From CAYWKS01 sp964458935 (lineage in GTDB: Bacteria; Planctomycetota; Phycisphaerae; Phycisphaerales; Zrk34): a stretch of 64,000 nucleotides of DNA. Of this stretch, positions 16,842-26,976 are shown one piece after another; the stretch's first letter is position 1, and each line of letters starts with the position of its first letter. The notes beneath the pieces were generated by a model. It was given only the letters and a program-made list of their open reading frames with translations. It did no database searches and was not told where the DNA came from. The stretch is taken from assembly GCA_964458935.1 (NCBI GenBank), contig CAYWKS010000011.1:45684-109683 (forward strand), given 5' to 3'. Made by a program: the position numbers and the translations under genes.

Positions 16842-17489
16842 TTGCCGACCACGCGAACGAAGCAACGCACCCAGGCGTCAATGATCCCGCGGCGCACGGT
16901 CGTGGTCTGGGCGGCGCTGATCGGGTCGATGACCGTCTCCGCGGGGCTGCTGTTCTGGCTGGAGCCCGGGCCCATCGCCCCGGCCAACACCAGCCTCTCG
17001 CTCTCGGTGGTCGCCCGCGGCGATTCGGCTCGTCCGGTGCTCTTCCAGACCGCGCAACCGCTGCGGTCGGAACTGTGGGATCGCATCGTCATCCATCACT
17101 CCGGCACGGCGTCGGGCAACGCCGCGACGATCGGCCAGACACACAGCGCCCTGGGTTACGGGTCTTTGGGGTATCACTTCGTGATCGGCAACGGGCACGG
17201 CGCCAATGACGGGTTGGTGCAGATCGGCCCGCGGTGGCAGCAGCAGGCCGAAGGCGCCTATGAGCCACGCACCGTGTCCATCTGCCTCGTCGGCAACGGC
17301 GACCAGGCACCCCCGACGCGGGCGCAGTTCAATCAGTTGGTGGCGTTGATCCGGGCGCTGCAGCAGCGGCTGGACATCGGCGTCGACAACGTGGTCCCGC
17401 ACAGCCAACTCGCCCCGACGACCAGCCCGGGCGAGCACTTCCCGATGAACGCGGTTCGGGTGCAACTGGCCGGCCTCGCCGCACATTAG
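16842..17489 (+). CDS. N-acetylmuramoyl-L-alanine amidase / PGRP-domain protein
   Basis: A 215-residue membrane-anchored or exported amidase that would cut the link between peptide and glycan in peptidoglycan. Residues about 20-42 form a transmembrane or signal helix. The amidase_2/PGRP domain begins at WDRIVIHHSGTASGN with the first zinc-ligand His, continues with LGYHFVIGNG, and ends with a second His in VVPHSQLAPTTSPG, where the usual H-x-D-x-x-P-T-x-C-P-G is altered. The TTG at 16842 is used because GGAG lies 6 bases upstream. The ATG at 16881 would give 13 fewer residues and has only a weak site. Confidence 0.82.
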   Translation: MPTTRTKQRTQASMIPRRTVVVWAALIGSMTVSAGLLFWLEPGPIAPANTSLSLSVVARGDSARPVLFQTAQPLRSELWDRIVIHHSGTASGNAATIGQTHSALGYGSLGYHFVIGNGHGANDGLVQIGPRWQQQAEGAYEPRTVSICLVGNGDQAPPTRAQFNQLVALIRALQQRLDIGVDNVVPHSQLAPTTSPGEHFPMNAVRVQLAGLAAH

Positions 17490-17586
17490 AACCCGTTTGA
17501 TACCCGGTCGCGGCTTCACCGGGCCTACCATGATGTCGATAGATGTGCACGGGCACGGGTGCGCGTCGCGTGCGTCACGTGATGCG

Positions 17587-17615
17587 TTGCACGGGCGAGG
17601 GTGCTGCCGTATTGT
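17587..17615 (+). promoter_or_regulatory. Sigma70-type promoter of the Ser/Thr kinase gene
   Basis: TTGCAC (17587-17592) and TATTGT (17610-17615) are separated by exactly 17 bases. The leader to the ATG at 17745 would be about 120 bases. This is one of the best full-length promoter matches in the window. Confidence 0.55.
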
Positions 17616-17744
17616 TGCCGGCGTTGTTCGCATCGCACGCACCGGGGGCTTGCCCACGCCCTGCGACGCACAACCGACGCGGCGGGATCGCGTGCCGTGA
17701 CCGGTTGGAACGCGCCGTCGGCGAAGCCAGAGGATGACACGGCC

Positions 17745-18614
17745 ATGGCCGGGATGGACCTGAACGACCAGTTGGGCGGCTACGAGTTGTTGAGCGTGCT
17801 CGGCCATGGCGCGAACAGCACCATCTACGCGGTGACCGATCCCAAGGACAGCCACGTCTACGCGATCAAGCGGGTGATCGTCCGCTCGCCCAGCGACCAG
17901 CGTTTCGTGGATCAGGCGCTGACCGAACACGAGATCGCGGCGAAGCTCGATCACCCGGCGCTGCGGCGGAGCTATCGCATCATCCGCCGCCGCAAGGTGC
18001 TCAAGACCTCCGAACTGCTGGTGCTGATGGAGTTCGTGGACGGGCAGACGATGGAGCAGCACCGACCCCAGACGCTGGACAAGGCGATACGCCTGTTCGC
18101 CGAGGCGGCGGACGGGCTGGCGGCGATGCATCGTGCGGGGTTCGTGCACTGCGACATCAAGCCCAACAACCTCATGGTCACGCCCGACCAGCAGGTGAAG
18201 ATCATCGACTTCGGCCAGGCGTGCGCCGTGAACACCACCAAGAAGCGGATCCAAGGCACGCCGGACTACATCGCCCCCGAACAGGTGCTGCGCCGGGCGA
18301 TGACCGCGCGGACGGACGTGTACAATCTGGGCGCGACGATGTACTGGTGCTTCACCCGCCGGCACGTGCCGACGCTGATCCCCAAGGGCAGCGACAACGG
18401 CCACCCGCGGCGGGCGGAGCTGGTGCCGCCCAGCGAGCTCAATGCGTCGCTGCCCAAGGCGTTGAACGCGCTGATCCTGCACTGCGTGCAGACCGAGCCG
18501 ACCGAGCGGCCGGGCACGATCGCCGAGGTGCGTGACCGGCTGCAGATCGTGCTCTCGCAGGTCGATCGCAGCGGCGAGACCGGCGTCATGCCCGCGCTGA
18601 ACGGGGGCAAGTAG
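17745..18614 (+). CDS. Hanks-type serine/threonine protein kinase
   Basis: A 289-residue soluble kinase consisting of little more than the catalytic domain. Seen: glycine loop LGHGANSTIY, catalytic Lys42 in YAIKRV, an acidic helix C, the catalytic loop HCDIKPNN (Asp137, with Cys in place of the usual Arg of HRD, so not an RD kinase), Asp155 of DFG, and GTPDYIAPE. No transmembrane segment or sensor domain follows, unlike PknB-type receptors. The ATG at 17745 has AGAGGA about a dozen bases upstream. The target is unknown. The gene faces trpE with a hairpin between the two stops. Confidence 0.9.
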   Translation: MAGMDLNDQLGGYELLSVLGHGANSTIYAVTDPKDSHVYAIKRVIVRSPSDQRFVDQALTEHEIAAKLDHPALRRSYRIIRRRKVLKTSELLVLMEFVDGQTMEQHRPQTLDKAIRLFAEAADGLAAMHRAGFVHCDIKPNNLMVTPDQQVKIIDFGQACAVNTTKKRIQGTPDYIAPEQVLRRAMTARTDVYNLGATMYWCFTRRHVPTLIPKGSDNGHPRRAELVPPSELNASLPKALNALILHCVQTEPTERPGTIAEVRDRLQIVLSQVDRSGETGVMPALNGGK

Positions 18615-18635
18615 CCCCCCGGGGGCCGCGCACGG

Positions 18636-18650
18636 TGCCGGAGCCCGGCA
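18636..18650. terminator. GC-rich hairpin between convergent genes
   Basis: TGCCGG, three bases, CCGGCA forms a perfect 6-bp stem between the kinase stop and the trpE stop. There is no U tract, so intrinsic termination is uncertain. Confidence 0.3.
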
Positions 18651-18666
18651 TGTGTTCACGCTTGCC

Positions 18667-20196
<1,530 letters not shown>

Positions 20197-20268
20197 GGTT
20201 CGCGAGAGTTTAACACCCTTCAACTCCCCGTGGCGACCTGCCGCGGCGCCAGCGTAGTCCGCAATACG

Positions 20269-20352
20269 CCGGTCCTGAGCAGCGCCTGCGACGAAGGACC
20301 GGATCTCTGCGCGATGCCACCCGATCCGGCCCTTCGCTGCGCTCAGAACCGG
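20269..20352. repeat. Long imperfect inverted repeat, REP-like
   Basis: The left arm (20269-20305) begins CCGGTCCTGAGC and ends GAAGGACCGGATC. The right arm (20323-20352) is its imperfect reverse complement, GATCCGGCCCTTC to GAACCGG. The loop is about 17 bases. The core CTGAGC...GAAGG resembles the widely scattered REP-like elements of many bacterial genomes. It lies between divergent trpE and the FAH gene. Confidence 0.6.
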
Positions 20353-20476
20353 CACGCGGACTTGGATGGGCCTGGGCTGAGCCGGGCCGTGCGTTGTCGA
20401 GGCCATCGGGTCTGCGTGAAGAAGCGGCGGCATCGCGCGCGATCGGGATACGTTAACATGTCAATCGAGGTGCACC

Positions 20477-21292
20477 ATGCGAATCATCCGGTATCTCGAT
20501 GACGATGGCGTGGTCCATCATGGGCACGACCCCTCCGAGGCATTCACCGACGCGGAGTTGCTCGACGGCGAACCACCGGCGGACCTGAAGCCCACCGGTC
20601 GGCGGGTCAAGGTCGGCCGGCTGCTTTGCCCGATCTATCCCCGCGCCATCCTGTGCATCGGGCTGAACTATCGGCGTCACGCCGAGGAAACCGGCGCGGC
20701 ACTGCCCGAGCATCCGGTGCTGTTCATGAAGAACCCCGGCGCGGCGCATCATCCCAACGAGCCGATCACCCTTCCGCGTTGCTCGCTCGGCCCGGAAGTC
20801 GACTACGAGGTCGAGCTCGCCGTGGTGATCGGCAAGCCGGCGCGGGACGTGGCCGAAGCCGACGCGCTTCAGTATGTGCTGGGCTACACGGTGGCGAACG
20901 ATGTGTCGGCGCGGCGCTGGCAGAAGCACGGCGGCGCGGGCCAGTGGATCCGAGGCAAGAGCTTCGACACGTTCTGCCCGTCCGGGCCCTGTCTCGTCAC
21001 CCCCGACGAGGTCCCCGACCCGCAGGACCTGGCGTTATCGACGACCCTGAACGGCCGGGTCATGCAGCAATCCAACACGTCGGACATGATCTTCTCGGTC
21101 GCGAGACTGATCTCGGAGTTGAGCCGGGACATGACGCTGCTGCCGGGGACGCTGCTGCTGACCGGCACGCCGGAGGGCGTCGGCGTGGCGCGTGAGCCGA
21201 AGGTCTTTCTCAAGGACGGCGATACGGTCACCTGCACCATCGACCGCATCGGCGAACTGACCAACCCGATCAAGGCATACGAAGACCACTGA
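20477..21292 (+). CDS. Fumarylacetoacetate hydrolase family protein
   Basis: A 271-residue metal-dependent hydrolase or decarboxylase of the FAH superfamily. Seen: CIGLNYRRHAEETG, PVLFMKNP, then the metal-binding acidic residues in VDYEVELAVVIGK, the YTVANDVSAR segment, GKSFDTFCPSGP, and LLTGTPEGVG. These fit 2-hydroxyhepta-2,4-diene-1,7-dioate isomerase or acylpyruvate hydrolase subgroups; the exact substrate is not decidable. GAGG lies 6 bases before the ATG, and TAACAT (20454-20459) is a possible -10 box. The protein is complete and has no obvious operon partner. Confidence 0.88.
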   Translation: MRIIRYLDDDGVVHHGHDPSEAFTDAELLDGEPPADLKPTGRRVKVGRLLCPIYPRAILCIGLNYRRHAEETGAALPEHPVLFMKNPGAAHHPNEPITLPRCSLGPEVDYEVELAVVIGKPARDVAEADALQYVLGYTVANDVSARRWQKHGGAGQWIRGKSFDTFCPSGPCLVTPDEVPDPQDLALSTTLNGRVMQQSNTSDMIFSVARLISELSRDMTLLPGTLLLTGTPEGVGVAREPKVFLKDGDTVTCTIDRIGELTNPIKAYEDH

Positions 21293-21392
21293 GGCACCGC
21301 TCCGCCGCGAGGCCGCAGTCAAGTCGCTGCCTGCTGCACGGCGGCGTTGCATCTTCGCCAGTGTGCGTCGCTGTGCCTCGGTGGCGGATTGC

Positions 21393-23060
21393 CTATCCCC
21401 AGGGCCGGCCCTTGGCATCGGTGCCGCAGAGGCAGACCTTCATGCCCATCTGCTGGGCCATGGCGGCCCTGGCGAACATGGCCTTGTCGGCGTCAGCGGC
21501 GGTGGTGGCGTAGACGACGTTGAGGTGGTTGGCCTTATGCCGGGCCATCATCTGGTCGCGGGTCACGCCGTAGGTCACCGCGTGCATGATGGGCCACGGG
21601 GGCGTGGTGGCGTCCCAGCGGCGCTGGGTTTCCTGCAGGGGCAGTTCGATGACCTTGGCGCGGCCGAGGTCCATGCAGAGCTCGCCCTTCTCAATGAAGA
21701 CGCGGCTCCAGACGATCTCGCCCGGGCGGGCGATGCCGCGGAGGGTGGAACCACCGAGCCGGAAGTACATCGGTGGCTGGCGGAAGCCTTCGGAGCCGGC
21801 CCAGCCGCCGATGTGGTGCGCCGGGGGCGCCGAACCGGAGATCAGGAAGACCCAGACGTACTCGTCGGTGGTACCGGACTGGTCCCAGTCACCCCAGCGC
21901 AGGTCGTGGAGCGTGGTCTCGGGCGGCTGGCCCATGGCGCGGTGGACACGGTACGTCATCAGCGCATCCAACCCGCAACACTCGTCGACTTCGTTAAAGT
22001 GCGGCAGGGGCTCGCCTTCATACAACTGCTTGCCGCCGTCGTGGTCCCAGACCGGCGGGCGGTGGGCGTTGTTGAGCGTGCCTTCGACCAGGTCGCTGGC
22101 GGGCAGCAGGTCCTTCAGGCCCTGCTGGTACTGGATGCCGATGGTGTGGCAGCCGAACTCGTCGGCGATCCGAAGCGCCGCGGCGTACATCTTGCACTGC
22201 TGCAGGACCTGGTGCTCGGTCAGGTCGTTCGCCTCGTCCGGGCCGAGGTGGAACGTCATGCCCTGGTCGAGGTACCACTGGTAGATGCGTCGGGCGTCGT
22301 CGTCGGCGACGCGGGTGGTTTCGTAGTACAGCGCCGACTGGCTGAGACGTTCCTTGAACACGCCGGTCGGGTTGAGCAGGTGGTCGGGGATGATGGCGTT
22401 GAACATGCCCATGCAACCCTCGTCGAAGACGCCGAGGATCGCCTTCTCGGTCTTGAGCTGGTCGGCGAGCGCCTTGCCGAGCTTCCGCTCCTTGGCGGGG
22501 ACCTTGACGTCGTCGAGCTTGACGACGTGGTCGGTCTTGTGGGAGCAGCGGCCCTTGTCGAGCCACTGGCCGAGCTTCTTGGTGAACTGCTTGTCGGTGA
22601 AGTCCTCGGACCAGAGGGTGGAGTATTTCACGCCCGCCTTCGTCAGCGAGCCGTTGAGGTTCAGCATGCCCACCAGCCCGGGCCAGGTGCCCGACCAGTT
22701 GGCGACGGTGAGGATGGGCCCGCGGTGGGTCATCAGCCCGTGCAGGATGTGGTGGGAATACTGCCAGACGCTCTCGGCGACGATGAGCGGCGCGTCGGGG
22801 TCGATGCCCGCGAACACGCACATGCCCTCCTTCTGGTTGCCGATGAAGCCGTGGCCCTGATCCGCCTTGTAGGGGTGGGCGCGGACGAGCTTGTAGCCGG
22901 CGGCCTTGACGGCGGCGGCGAGCGTGTCTTCCATCTCCTTCTGGGCGGGCCAGCACTTCTGGTTGGCGCTGAGCCGCAGGTCGCCGTTGGCGATCAGCAG
23001 CACGTCATTCTTGCCGGCCTTCTTCGGCTGGGGCGGTTGGGGAATGTCATAGTCAGCCAT
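21393..23060 (-). CDS. L-fucose/L-arabinose isomerase-like protein
   Basis: A 555-residue protein with the general layout of the fucose isomerase superfamily: an N-terminal alpha/beta part with IAPLIVAESVWQYSHH-like content, a central FDEGCMGMFNAIIPDHLL carrying Glu and Asp candidates for the metal site, and a C-terminal beta part. It would convert an aldose to a ketose (fucose, arabinose or a related sugar). The family assignment is supported by the divergent neighbour, an RbsD/FucU mutarotase 143 bases away. The ATG at 23060 starts MADYDIPQPP; GGAG lies 11 bases before it. I cannot name the true sugar. Confidence 0.75.
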   Translation of the reverse strand: MADYDIPQPPQPKKAGKNDVLLIANGDLRLSANQKCWPAQKEMEDTLAAAVKAAGYKLVRAHPYKADQGHGFIGNQKEGMCVFAGIDPDAPLIVAESVWQYSHHILHGLMTHRGPILTVANWSGTWPGLVGMLNLNGSLTKAGVKYSTLWSEDFTDKQFTKKLGQWLDKGRCSHKTDHVVKLDDVKVPAKERKLGKALADQLKTEKAILGVFDEGCMGMFNAIIPDHLLNPTGVFKERLSQSALYYETTRVADDDARRIYQWYLDQGMTFHLGPDEANDLTEHQVLQQCKMYAAALRIADEFGCHTIGIQYQQGLKDLLPASDLVEGTLNNAHRPPVWDHDGGKQLYEGEPLPHFNEVDECCGLDALMTYRVHRAMGQPPETTLHDLRWGDWDQSGTTDEYVWVFLISGSAPPAHHIGGWAGSEGFRQPPMYFRLGGSTLRGIARPGEIVWSRVFIEKGELCMDLGRAKVIELPLQETQRRWDATTPPWPIMHAVTYGVTRDQMMARHKANHLNVVYATTAADADKAMFARAAMAQQMGMKVCLCGTDAKGRPWG

Positions 23061-23202
23061 GGCGTAAGGCGCTCCGTGAATTGTCGGCCAGGCCCGGGGC
23101 CTGTGATCGGGTAGGTGCCGGCCAATCTACCCGCTTCAGGCTGTCCGCGTCCAGCAGGCGGTGGTATGCTCTACGCATACCCGCTCACGTGGAGTCCCGA
23201 CC

Positions 23203-23655
23203 ATGCTCAAGGGCAAGATCATCCACCCCGAAATCCTCGCGGCGCTGGGCAGCGCCGGCCACGGCTCGAAGATCCTCATCGCCGACGGCAACTACCCCGC
23301 CTCGACCACGCTCGGGCCCAACGCCATGCTGGTCAACCTCAACCTCGCACCGGGGCTGATCAACGGCACGGACACGCTGGCGGCGATCGCCGCGGCCGTG
23401 CCCATCGAAGCCGCCGCCGTCATGCAGACCCTCAAGTCCGGGCCCTATGCCATGAAGGATGATCCGCCCATCTGGAACGAGTTCCGCCAGGTCCTTCACG
23501 ACGCCGGCGCCGACATCGAACTGGATTCGATCGAGCGGCACGAGTTTTACGAGACCGCGGGGCAGACCGACGTCGCGCTGACCATCCTCACCGGCGAGCA
23601 ACGCATTTACGCCAATCTGCTGCTGACGATCGGTGTGGTGATGGGGCCCAAGTAA
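23203..23655 (+). CDS. RbsD/FucU family sugar mutarotase
   Basis: A 150-residue enzyme that interconverts sugar anomers (fucose or ribose family). Seen: MLKGKIIHPEILAAL start with the catalytic-region His, HGSKILIADGNYP, and the C-terminal LTGEQRIYANLLLTIGVV with the conserved Tyr. The start at 23203 has GGAG 8 bases upstream and a TATGCT box at 23165-23170; the frame start at 23161 lies before the promoter box. It is transcribed divergently from the fucose-isomerase-like gene, consistent with a shared sugar pathway. Confidence 0.88.
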   Translation: MLKGKIIHPEILAALGSAGHGSKILIADGNYPASTTLGPNAMLVNLNLAPGLINGTDTLAAIAAAVPIEAAAVMQTLKSGPYAMKDDPPIWNEFRQVLHDAGADIELDSIERHEFYETAGQTDVALTILTGEQRIYANLLLTIGVVMGPK

Positions 23656-23721
23656 GCGCGGCCCGCCGCGACGTGTCAGCATCATCGCGCTGCCCTTCGG
23701 GTCGCGGCTAAACGGGCGGAC

Positions 23722-23727
23722 TACCAT
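23722..23727 (+). promoter_or_regulatory. Predicted -10 box (TACCAT) of a leaderless transcript
   Basis: TACCAT followed by CCCAAC (6 bases) and the ATG at 23734. There is no purine-rich ribosome-binding site upstream. Confidence 0.5.
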
Positions 23728-23733
23728 CCCAAC

Positions 23734-24810
23734 ATGGCGAATCCTTCTCCGCTCATCACGCACCACGACGCCGGCGACGTTGAGATGATGGCGTTCGGCC
23801 GGGACATCGCCATCGTCGCGATCCACGACATGGTCGAGACCGAGTACGGGCGGCTGCGGAATCGCGCGGCGATGATGGACTGCCCCCACCGGGCGCTGAT
23901 CGAACTGGCCGGCGGCGATCGGCATGACTTCCTGCATCGCATGCTCACCAACGACTGCGCCCCGGGGAGCACGAGAACCCAGCCGGGCAGCGTGACGCGG
24001 CAGCTCTTGCTCGATCGGCAGGGCCGAATCACGGCCGACCTCGTGCAACTCGAGGCGGCCGACCGGACCTACCTGGACACGGACCTGCCGGGGGCGGCGG
24101 GGCTGCTCGAGGAACTGGACAAGATGCTGTTCGGCGAGGACGTGCGGATCGGCGACGCGACCGATCGCATGCATCGCCTGTCGTTTCACGGGCCGAAGGC
24201 GGCGGACGTCGCGGCGACGCTGGACCGCGAGGGCGCGGTGACGTATCGGCACGACCAGTGCGATGTGCCGGGGGTGCACGTGTGGATGCCCGTGGAACAA
24301 GTCGAGGGGGCGTGGCAGCGCCTGGCTGACACGGGCGACCCCGAGCAGACCGACGTGTCGACGTCGCTCGCCAAGCCGATCGGCTGGCTGGCGTTCAACA
24401 TGGCGCGGATCGAGGCGGGCACGCCGCTGTACCACGTGGACTTCGGGACCGACACGATCCCCAACCAGACCCCGCTGCTCGCCGAAGCGGTGAGCAACAC
24501 CAAGGGTTGCTACCGGGGCCAGGAGATCGTGGCGCGGATTCGGGATCGGGGGCACCCGTCGAAGCTGCTGGTGCGGTTCGAGGCGGCGGGCGACGAACTG
24601 CCGGCGGCGGGCGAATCGGTCTTCGCCGGGCGCGACCTGGGCCAGCCCGTCGGCGCCGTGACCAGCTCCGCCCCGTCGCCCCTGAAGTCGGGCAAGCCGA
24701 TCGGCATCGCCATGGTCAAGTGGGGCTGCCACGAGCCCGGCACGACGCTGCACGCCCCGGCCGAGACCGGCATCGTCGCCATCACCGTCGACGAGCTTGC
24801 CAGCGCGTGA
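23734..24810 (+). CDS. ygfZ: YgfZ/GcvT-type folate-binding protein
   Basis: A 358-residue protein of the T-protein fold. The signature KGCYRGQEIVARI (near residue 258), with its conserved Cys, marks the YgfZ subgroup, which uses tetrahydrofolate to help build or repair certain iron-sulphur proteins, including MiaB (known from E. coli). Fittingly, miaB lies less than 1 kb downstream on the other strand. Other landmarks: LIELAGGDRHDFLHRMLTND and GWLAFNMARIEAGTP. It is followed 24 bases later by rpiB. The start is set by the TACCAT box at leaderless distance. Confidence 0.88.
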   Translation: MANPSPLITHHDAGDVEMMAFGRDIAIVAIHDMVETEYGRLRNRAAMMDCPHRALIELAGGDRHDFLHRMLTNDCAPGSTRTQPGSVTRQLLLDRQGRITADLVQLEAADRTYLDTDLPGAAGLLEELDKMLFGEDVRIGDATDRMHRLSFHGPKAADVAATLDREGAVTYRHDQCDVPGVHVWMPVEQVEGAWQRLADTGDPEQTDVSTSLAKPIGWLAFNMARIEAGTPLYHVDFGTDTIPNQTPLLAEAVSNTKGCYRGQEIVARIRDRGHPSKLLVRFEAAGDELPAAGESVFAGRDLGQPVGAVTSSAPSPLKSGKPIGIAMVKWGCHEPGTTLHAPAETGIVAITVDELASA

Positions 24811-24834
24811 AGCCGACCCTACATTCTCACGACC

Positions 24835-25266
24835 ATGAAGATTGCCGTGGCATCCGATCACGCCGGCTACGAGTACAAGCAGGCGATCCTGTCGCACCTG
24901 GCCCAGCGCGGGCACGAGGCGGTCGATTTCGGCACCGACTCCAACGAGCGTTGCGATTATCCGCTGTTCATCCGCCCCGCAGCCGAAGCGCTGGCCCGCG
25001 GCGAGGTCGACCGCGCGATCGTGCTCGGCGGGTCGGGCAACGGCGAGGCGATCGTGGCCAACCGCGTCGCCGGCGTGCGATGCGCCATGTGCTGGAACGA
25101 CTGGTCGGCGTCCATGGGCCGCGCCCACAACGACGCCAACTGCATCGCGATCGGCCAGCGCACCGTCGACCTCGAACAGGCGCTGAAGATCGTGGACCTG
25201 TTCCTCGACACACCCTTCGAAGGCGGCCGACACGAACGCCGCATCAGGCTGATTGATAGCGATTGA
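24835..25266 (+). CDS. rpiB: Ribose-5-phosphate isomerase B
   Basis: A 143-residue enzyme of the pentose phosphate pathway that interconverts ribose-5-phosphate and ribulose-5-phosphate. Seen: KIAVASDHAGYEYK start, DYPLFIRPAAEAL, and GGSGNGEAIVANRVAGVRCA. The last motif carries Glu where the E. coli enzyme has its catalytic Cys, so this is the mycobacterial-type RpiB, which uses Glu as the base. A TACATT box lies 9 bases before the ATG, so the transcript probably has almost no leader. It follows ygfZ but seems to have its own promoter. Confidence 0.93.
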   Translation: MKIAVASDHAGYEYKQAILSHLAQRGHEAVDFGTDSNERCDYPLFIRPAAEALARGEVDRAIVLGGSGNGEAIVANRVAGVRCAMCWNDWSASMGRAHNDANCIAIGQRTVDLEQALKIVDLFLDTPFEGGRHERRIRLIDSD

Positions 25267-25320
25267 TCGTCGCGCGATCGTACATGGCGCTTCGGCCGCT
25301 TTTCCACGGTCGTCGCCCGG

Positions 25321-26901
25321 CTACTCGGCCACAACACCGAAAAGCGCCAGGGGCTTGGCGCTTCGTATGGTCACGGGGACGATCCGGCCGACCAGCGACT
25401 CTTCGCCCTCGAACATGACGATCAGGTCGCCTTGGGTGCGGCCGGCGAGCTGGGGCAAGGGCACGGTGGACGTGGTCGATCCCCGCTCGCTGACGGGGGC
25501 GGGCCGGGCTCCGTGGATCGACAGTGCGACCACATCCGACGGCGTTTCACGCTGCTTCTTCGTGTGCTCGCTGACGCCTTCGACGAGGACGTCGAGCGTG
25601 CGGCCGACCTGCGCATCGTGGACCTCGCGCGAGATGTCGTGCTGGACGCCGAGAAGCTCGTTGTTGCGCCGGCGTTTCGCGTCATCCGGCACGTCGTCCT
25701 CGAACCGGTCGATCGCCACCGTCCCGGGCCGGGGCGAGTACTTGAAGATGAAGCTGTTCTTGAAGCGGCAATGGCGGACGAGTTCGACGGTCTGCGCAAA
25801 ATCGGCGTCGGTCTCGCCGGGGAAGCCGACGATGAAGTCGCTGGCGAGCATGGCATCGGGCATGTGTTGCCGCACGCGATCGATGAATTCGACGTACTGC
25901 CCGGCGGTGTACTCGCGGTTCATCCGCTTCAGCACCGCGTCCGAACCGGACTGAGCGGGCACGTGGAGGTAGCGGCAGATCCGCGGGCTGTCGGCCATGA
26001 CCTTGAGCACGTCGTCGCCGAAGTCGCGCGGGTAGCTGGTCACAAAGCGCAACCGCTTGATCGCCGGCACCGCGTCGTGGATCCGCCGCAACAGGTCGGC
26101 GAAGGTCGTGACGCGGCGGCCGACGTTGTGCCGGTGACCGGAGTTCTTGAACGCCCCGAGGCCCGGGCCGATCTGCGGCTGCTCGACGCCCGCCACGACG
26201 ACCGCCGCGCCGTGGTCGTAGCGGTAGTGGTTCACGGTCTGGCCGAGCAGCGTGATCTCGACGACGCCGGCGTCGGCGAGGCGGCGGCACTCGTCGACGA
26301 TGTGATCCGGCGGGCGGTGGACCTCGGCCCCGCGGGTGAACGGGACCACGCAGTAGGTACAGAACTTGTTGCAGCCACGGGTGATCCGCACGTACGCCGA
26401 CCCGCGGTGCGTCTGCGCGCTCATGCTCCGCGACAGGTCGAGCAACTCGAGCTGATCCTCCGCGGCGTGCAGCGTGCCGCTGCGGCGGGCGGCGTTGCCC
26501 TGCAGGGCGATCTGCGGCGAGCCCCCCCTGCCCCCACGCGTCTTCATCGCGTTGTCGATCAGCATGGGCACCTTGTCCAGCTCGCCGGGCCCGCACATCA
26601 GGTCCACGACCTTATAGCGGTCGGCCAGGCCCGCGCCGTCTCGCTCGGCCATGCAGCCCAGCACCCCGACCACCTGCTCGGAGCCAGTGGCCCGGAGCTC
26701 GCCGAGCCGCGAATACACCTTGTTCTCCGCCTGCTCGCGGACGCTGCAGGTGTTGAACAGCACCACATCGGCGGCGTCGCGGTCGTCGGTGAACCGGTAC
26801 CCCAGCGCGGACAACTGCGAGCTGACCAGCTCCGTGTCGAGCACGTTCATCTGGCAGCCGAAGGTCTCGATGTAGACGGTCCTGGTCGAGGCGGCGGGCA
26901 T
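25321..26901 (-). CDS. miaB: tRNA-2-methylthio-N6-dimethylallyladenosine synthase MiaB
   Basis: A 526-residue radical-SAM methylthiotransferase that modifies A37 of tRNAs reading UNN codons. Seen: auxiliary-cluster cysteines Cys16 (FGCQMN), Cys52 (TCSVRE) and Cys83 (GCMAER); the radical-SAM cluster Cys177, Cys181 and Cys184 (CNKFCTYC); ASDFIVGFPGET; and a C-terminal TRAM domain ending in KPLALFGVV. An insertion of about 35 residues (roughly 228-265, rich in Gly/His/Asn) separates LLGQTVNHYRY from TTFADLLRRIH and is not in E. coli MiaB. The start at 26901 rests on a TACAAT box 7 bases upstream with TTGGCC 17 bases before it. Confidence 0.94.
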   Translation of the reverse strand: MPAASTRTVYIETFGCQMNVLDTELVSSQLSALGYRFTDDRDAADVVLFNTCSVREQAENKVYSRLGELRATGSEQVVGVLGCMAERDGAGLADRYKVVDLMCGPGELDKVPMLIDNAMKTRGGRGGSPQIALQGNAARRSGTLHAAEDQLELLDLSRSMSAQTHRGSAYVRITRGCNKFCTYCVVPFTRGAEVHRPPDHIVDECRRLADAGVVEITLLGQTVNHYRYDHGAAVVVAGVEQPQIGPGLGAFKNSGHRHNVGRRVTTFADLLRRIHDAVPAIKRLRFVTSYPRDFGDDVLKVMADSPRICRYLHVPAQSGSDAVLKRMNREYTAGQYVEFIDRVRQHMPDAMLASDFIVGFPGETDADFAQTVELVRHCRFKNSFIFKYSPRPGTVAIDRFEDDVPDDAKRRRNNELLGVQHDISREVHDAQVGRTLDVLVEGVSEHTKKQRETPSDVVALSIHGARPAPVSERGSTTSTVPLPQLAGRTQGDLIVMFEGEESLVGRIVPVTIRSAKPLALFGVVAE

Positions 26902-26908
26902 CGCGGGG

Positions 26909-26937
26909 ATTGTAGTGCCGCGACGAGGCGGGGCCAA
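26909..26937 (-). promoter_or_regulatory. Promoter of a leaderless miaB transcript
   Basis: On the minus strand TTGGCC (26932-26937), 17 bases, TACAAT (26909-26914), then 7 bases (CCCCGCG) to the ATG at 26901. Of the predicted leaderless promoters here, this one has the most complete -35/-10 pair. Confidence 0.55.
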
Positions 26938-26976
26938 AGCCGGGCAAGCATGACACGGGCCGCGGACGCGCGCCGA

